From Candidatus Solirubrobacter pratensis (GTDB lineage Bacteria > Actinomycetota > Thermoleophilia > Solirubrobacterales > Solirubrobacteraceae), in assembly GCF_000425945.1 (NCBI RefSeq), contig NZ_AUEK01000011.1:1-64000 (forward strand): 64,000 nt of DNA, read 5' to 3'. The notes under the pieces are model-generated. The model was given only the letters and a program-made list of their open reading frames with translations, did no database searches and had not been told where the DNA came from. Below are positions 59,828 to 64,000 of this stretch, piece after piece. Every line of letters starts with the position of its first letter. The first letter of the stretch is position 1. The translations under genes were made by a program, and so were the position numbers.

Positions 59828-61586
59828 ATGAGGCGGGTACTGATGGGAATCGCCGTCGCGGGCGCCGCGTTCGGTGGGGCCACCGCGGTGATGGCCAAGA
59901 CCGAGCGCGAGCAGGGGCCGGGCCACATGGTGCCCGGCCTGAAGCCGCACACGGCGTTCGACCGGGGCGACCACGACGATCACGGCGATTCGCGCGACGG
60001 TCCGCGGTTCGAGATCTCGCTGTCGGGGCGCGCATCGGGGACGTCGCTCGACGGGCGCGTCTACGTGATCGTCTCGCTCGACGCGTCGAGCGAACCGCGT
60101 GATCAGATCTCGGTGCCGGACGGGACGCCGTTCTGGGGCCTCGACGTGGACGGGTTACGGCCCGGGCGCAGCGTGGAGCTCTCAGGCGACATCGCCGCGT
60201 GTTCGGCTATCCGCTTCGCTCGATGGACGACCTGCCACCGGGCGACTACCGCGTACAGGCGTTCATGAACGTGTATACGACGTTTCGGCGCTCGGACGGC
60301 TCGGTGGTGAAGCTGCACATGCCCTGCGGCGACGGCCACGACGTGTTCAACGGGACCGGCAACCTGTACAGCTCGGTCCAGACGGTCCGCGTGCGGCCCG
60401 GAGATCGGCGTCCGGTGCAGCTCTCACTCACCGAGGTCATCCCGCCGAGCGATCCGGTGCCGCCCGGCGGCACCTGCCAGCAGGGCAATCCCCCGGACAG
60501 CCCGCACGTGAAGCACGTGAAGATCAAGAGCGAGCTGCTGAGCCGCTACTGGGGCCAGCCGATGTACATCGCGGCGAACGTCCTGCTTCCCGCCGGCTAT
60601 GACGAGCATCCCGACGCCCGTTATCCGGTCGTCTACCAGCACGGCCACTACCCCGGGCCGAGTCCGTTCAGCTTCCGGGAGGACGGCGGCAACGCCTTCT
60701 CGCAGTGGTGGCTCAGCAAGGAGCCGCGCGACCGCGTGATCGCGGTGACGTTCCGGCACGAGAACCCCTTCTACGACGACTCGTACGCGGTCAACTCGGC
60801 AAACCTCGGCCCGTACGGCGACGCCATCACCAAGGAGCTCATGGTCGAGCTCGACCGGCGCTTTCGCACCATGGGCGCTTCGTGGGCACGCTCGCTGACC
60901 GGCGGATCCACCGGCGGCTGGGAGTCGCTCGCGCAGCAGGTCTTCTACCCGGACCTGTACGCCGGGACGTTCTCCACCTGCCCCGACCCGGTGGACTTCC
61001 GCTACCACCAGATCGTCAACGTGTACAGCGACCCGAACGCCTACTACACCGAGCTCGACTGGAACCGCGTGCCGCGCCCGGGTGCGCGCAGCGTCGACGG
61101 GAACGTCCGCTACACGATGGAGGACGAGAACCACTACGAGCTTGCGATCGGCGGCCGGGGTCGCTCCGGCGGCCAGTGGGACATCTGGGAGGCGGTCTAC
61201 GGTCCGCAGGGCGGCGACGGCTATCCGGCGCGCGTGTGGGACAAGCTGACCGGCGAGATCGACCACACGGTGGCCGAACGCTGGCGGCCGATGGACATCC
61301 GCGACCACCTTGTGACGAACTGGTCAACGCTCGCCCCGAAGCTCACGGGCAAGCTCCACATCTACGTCGGCGACGATGACACGTACTACCTCGAAACGCC
61401 GTCAAGCTGCTCGAGAAGTCGTTGGCAACGCTGCAGCCGTCCCCCGACGCGACGATCAAGTACGGCTACGAGCAGCCGCACTGCTACACCCCGTTCGCGA
61501 CCTCGCAGGACTTGATCGGCACGATGGCGACGTTCATGCGCGATCGGGCGCCGGCGGGCAGCGACACGACGAGCTGGCGCTACTGA
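59828..61586 (+). pseudogene. Secreted esterase-like alpha/beta hydrolase with two frameshifts
   Basis: ATG 59828 (AGGGAGGGAG ribosome site) starts a signal peptide (MRRVLMGIAVAGAAFGGATA, then VMA) and a beta domain. Near 60195-60200 the frame must move: SVELSGDIAA continues as VFGYPLRSMDDLPPGDYRVQ in another frame. The hydrolase part follows, with YPVVYQHGHYPGPSPFSFRE and the nucleophile elbow TGGSTGGWESLA. Near 61390 it shifts again: GDDDTYYLE continues as AVKLLEKSLATLQPSPDATI and ends SDTTSWRY at TGA 61584-61586. Both look like single-base losses. Restoring two bases makes 587 exact codons. It resembles enterochelin-esterase-like exported hydrolases. It is a recent pseudogene, or intact with two sequence errors. 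Confidence 0.75.
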
Positions 61587-61667
61587 GCCGCGGCTGCCGG
61601 GCCGGCCCACGCCGGCCCGGCGCCAGTGATCGCCTCGGCGCCGGCCAAGAGGCGACGAGTTCGTCGT

Positions 61668-62426
61668 TCAGGCCGGCAGCCCCGCGCCGTTGGCGCCGTC
61701 GACGAGCAGGACGGCCCCTGACATGAAGCTCGCCTCGTCGCCGGCGAGGAACGCCACCGCCGCGGCGATGTCCTCCGCGCGCCCGATCCGCCCCAGCGGA
61801 GGGATCGGCCATGCCGACGGGTCGTCGCCGCGCTCCGGATCGTCGGCTGGGCCGATGTGGAGCATCCCCGGCGCCGTCGCGCCGGGACACACGCAGTTGG
61901 ACCGCACGCCGGCGGATGCGCCGTCCAGCGCGAGCATCTTGGACATCATCACCACCGCCGCCTTCGTGACGGAGTAGGCGCCGATCGCCTGCTCGCCACG
62001 GAGCCCCGCGTCAGATGCGACGTGGACCATGGAACCCTCGCTCTCGGCCAGGAGCGGCATGCAGGCCCGCGCGTAGAGGAAGGCGCTCCGGACGTTCGCC
62101 GCCATGAGCCGGTCGAACTCGCTCACGGGTGTGTCGAGGAGCCGCTCGGTGAGCGCGATCCCGGCGTTGTTGACGAGCACGTCGAGCCGCCCCATCGCCT
62201 CCAGAGCGAACCGGACCGAGTGGTCGACCGCCGTCTCGTCCCCGGCGTCCGCGGCCACGAAGCGTGCGCGGTCACCGAGCCGCTGCTCGGCGGCGCGTCC
62301 CCGCGGCTCGTCACGTCCCGTGACGACGACGCGGGCGCCCTCGCGGCACAGTCGCTCGGCGATCGCCAGGCCGATGCCGGCGGTCCCCCCGGTCACCAGG
62401 GCCGCCTTGCCGTCGAACGCGGGCAA
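61668..62426 (-). CDS. Short-chain dehydrogenase/reductase
   Basis: A 252-residue classical SDR. NAD(P)-binding TGGTAGIG (12-19), NNAG (86-89), catalytic Ser138, Tyr151 and Lys155 (YSVTK), and a C-terminal GAVLLVDGANGAGLPA. TTG 62426 is the only sensible start, since the frame upstream lies inside the permease gene; it follows that gene's TGA (62429-62431) by two bases, so translation is probably coupled and no separate ribosome site is seen. The substrate is unknown. Typical members oxidise secondary alcohols or reduce ketones. Coupling to an APC permease suggests it acts on the imported compound. Confidence 0.88.
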   Translation of the reverse strand: MPAFDGKAALVTGGTAGIGLAIAERLCREGARVVVTGRDEPRGRAAEQRLGDRARFVAADAGDETAVDHSVRFALEAMGRLDVLVNNAGIALTERLLDTPVSEFDRLMAANVRSAFLYARACMPLLAESEGSMVHVASDAGLRGEQAIGAYSVTKAAVVMMSKMLALDGASAGVRSNCVCPGATAPGMLHIGPADDPERGDDPSAWPIPPLGRIGRAEDIAAAVAFLAGDEASFMSGAVLLVDGANGAGLPA

Positions 62427-62428
62427 GG

Positions 62429-64000
62429 TCAGTCGGGCGGCAGCTCGCGGTAGACGAGGTCGATGTCGACCCCCTGACTGCGTCGCACCGCGCGGGCCAC
62501 GTAATAGATGAGCAGCCCGACGACGACGATGCCGAGCATGAAGGCCGGGACGTACCACCGGTGCCCCGCGTTGCCGCTCAGCGCCAGCGCCGGGTAGTGG
62601 AGCGTCTCCCACGTGAGGAAGGCGACGACGAGGAACGAGAGGACCGCCGTGATCTGCAGGACGGGGATCCCGCCGAGGCTCACGTTGGCCGGGGAGCCCA
62701 CGTACAGCTCCCGGCGCCTTCGCGGGAACACGAAGGCGGCCACGCAGACGATCGCGATGCAGACGATGCCGGCGAGGACGCCGAGGGCGAGCAGGGTCTG
62801 GAACGTGGTCGCCACGACGCTCCAGGCCAGCATCGCGGTCACGAGCGTCATGACGAGGAGGATCGCGGGAACCGGCGAGTGGAATCGCTCGGAGACGTTC
62901 GCGAAGCGTTCCGGGAGCAGGCGGTCGAAGGACCACGCGAACACGGTCCGGACCGGCATGAACGTGTTGCCCACCATCGCGGGAAGCGACCAGAACAAGA
63001 ACGACGCGACGATGATCGTGGTCAGCACGTTGCTGTTGACGGCCAGGCCGGCGAAGAAGTGGAAGAACGGGCCTGTCGGCAGCACGTACGCCGCGTTCGG
63101 CGCAGTGTTGGCGGCGACCATGAACTGGTAGCCGGCGACCTTGTAGATCAGCAGGACGCCCGCGATCAGCCCGATGACGTTCCAGCCGAGCGCCCCGAAC
63201 ATGATCCCCATCTGGCGGTTGCGGTTGGAGGCGCTCTTGAGCTCACCCGAGAGGTAGACGCTCCACCAGTTCCAGATCATGAAGGTCATGATCACGAAGA
63301 TCGCCGGCGTCGTCGCGGACCCGAACGCCTTGGGATGGGCGTCCTGCGCCTTCGCCGTCGAGATCACGCTGTTGTAGGAGTCGCCCTTGCCGCCGAACTT
63401 CGCCGACAGCTCGTTGAAGTGGCTGATGAAGCTGCCCTTGGAGCTGAAGAGCAGGACGACAAGGGCGAGCAGGGTCCCGAGCGAGGCGATGATCCAGAAG
63501 GTGTTCTGCCAGCGGAACGTCGCGCGCGTGCCGGCGATCAGGATCCCCGTCATCAGCACGATCATCCCCAGGCCTCCGACGAAGATCCAGCCCTTGTCGG
63601 TCTGCAGATGCGTCCCGGCGCTGATCAGGCTGTGGCTGTCGAAGATCGTGCCGAGCGTGACCAGCACCGGCCCGAGCGCGAAGACGGGGAAGTAGCGCGC
63701 CCAGAACGTCGCACCGATGATCGCCGAGAAGGCCGCGCCGAAGTTCGACACCAGCGCGGCGGGCGGCGAGAGGATCCTGCTGACCCACACGTAGTCGCCG
63801 CCCGTCTTGGGCATCGACGACGCGAGCAGCGACATCATCACCAGGATCGGGACGTTCAGCACGAGCGCCCACAGCGTCGCCGCGACCAGGTCGGCGCCCG
63901 GGAACGCCGTCAGCGCGAAGAAGACGCCCCAGGCGAGGGTCGCGCCGACCGGCGCCGAGAAGACCGCGTTGAAGATCGTCGCGTCGAGCGCGGACGCCTC
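62429..64000 (-). CDS. APC-family amino acid/polyamine permease, partial (N-terminus outside window)
   Basis: 523 codons are visible and the frame is open to the right edge, so the start lies beyond 64000. The sequence is a multi-span APC-superfamily transporter: WGVFFALTAFPGADLVAATL, then LASSMPKTGGDYVWVSRILS (the conserved outer loop of the family), MTFMIWNWWSVYLSGELKSA, and VRTVFAWSFDRLLPERFANV, then SERFHSPVPAILLVMTLVTA. Some ten spans are visible. The C-terminus is cytoplasmic (RAVRRSQGVDIDLVYRELPPD). It probably moves an amino acid or amine by proton symport or exchange. An extended hydrophilic loop around SAKFGGKGDSYNSVISTAKA is longer than usual. Confidence 0.88.
   Translation of the reverse strand, partial: EASALDATIFNAVFSAPVGATLAWGVFFALTAFPGADLVAATLWALVLNVPILVMMSLLASSMPKTGGDYVWVSRILSPPAALVSNFGAAFSAIIGATFWARYFPVFALGPVLVTLGTIFDSHSLISAGTHLQTDKGWIFVGGLGMIVLMTGILIAGTRATFRWQNTFWIIASLGTLLALVVLLFSSKGSFISHFNELSAKFGGKGDSYNSVISTAKAQDAHPKAFGSATTPAIFVIMTFMIWNWWSVYLSGELKSASNRNRQMGIMFGALGWNVIGLIAGVLLIYKVAGYQFMVAANTAPNAAYVLPTGPFFHFFAGLAVNSNVLTTIIVASFLFWSLPAMVGNTFMPVRTVFAWSFDRLLPERFANVSERFHSPVPAILLVMTLVTAMLAWSVVATTFQTLLALGVLAGIVCIAIVCVAAFVFPRRRRELYVGSPANVSLGGIPVLQITAVLSFLVVAFLTWETLHYPALALSGNAGHRWYVPAFMLGIVVVGLLIYYVARAVRRSQGVDIDLVYRELPPD

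Noticed and set aside
1..64000. tRNA, rRNA, riboswitch or CRISPR array
   Set aside because: No cloverleaf-like arms, rRNA signatures or regularly spaced repeats were noticed by eye in any gap. A covariance-model search would be needed to exclude small RNAs.

Overview
The window is one stretch of very GC-rich DNA with actinobacterial gene content: many GTG and TTG starts, long ATGA/GTGA-coupled operons, LAL-type LuxR regulators, HisKA_3 sensor kinases, FHA-ABC exporters and large secreted Ig/PKD proteins. This combination suggests a soil member of the Solirubrobacterales (Thermoleophilia). That placement is inferred from gene families only. No rRNA, tRNA or CRISPR array was seen.

Layout. 1-5.2 kb: the start of a transposase running off the left edge, a LAL-type LuxR regulator, a broken ClpB/ClpC fragment and a conserved membrane protein. 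5.5-17.1 kb: three secreted proteins on the plus strand, namely a 2742-residue mosaic (sugar isomerase-like, ThuA, sugar dehydrogenase, PKD, concanavalin-like, DUF1080 and cupredoxin domains), a metallophosphoesterase and an SlpD/E-type peptidase. 17.1-20.2 kb: an isoaspartyl methyltransferase and a cupin among remnants (SDR, redoxin, IS481 transposase). 20.3-27.4 kb: a two-gene minus-strand operon for a Tat-exported purple acid phosphatase with Ig-like repeats and a large Ig-repeat surface protein. 27.8-32.8 kb: a 1653-residue hybrid Ser/Thr kinase, AAA and histidine kinase protein.

33.0-46.9 kb is the most coherent system. A GntR/FCD regulator and an ornithine cyclodeaminase-like enzyme converge. 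Divergent from the latter runs a nine-gene operon: solute-binding lipoprotein, HyuA, HyuB, two permeases, two ABC ATPases, an M29-like protein and a second HyuB. Seven of its eight junctions overlap. A 19-bp motif occurs twice (16/19 identical), at the gntR start and in the gap between the cyclodeaminase gene and the operon, and probably marks the regulator's operator. The set looks like import and ATP-dependent hydrolysis of a hydantoin, oxoproline or similar cyclic amide/peptide substrate. The substrate cannot be read from sequence.

47.1-57 kb: a VOC protein behind a perfect palindrome, then a phospho-signalling island: a PknB-type kinase with a CHRD-like ectodomain and a secreted-repeat lipoprotein on the minus strand, and on the plus strand an FHA-HTH regulator, an LmeA-like protein, an FHA-FHA-ABC exporter and a phospholipase C-like enzyme. 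A second VOC protein and a DUF1036 protein follow. 57-64 kb: an orphan PAS-GAF sensor kinase, a stretch of decayed fragments, a secreted esterase-like gene carrying two compensable frameshifts, and an SDR gene coupled to an APC-family permease that runs off the right edge.
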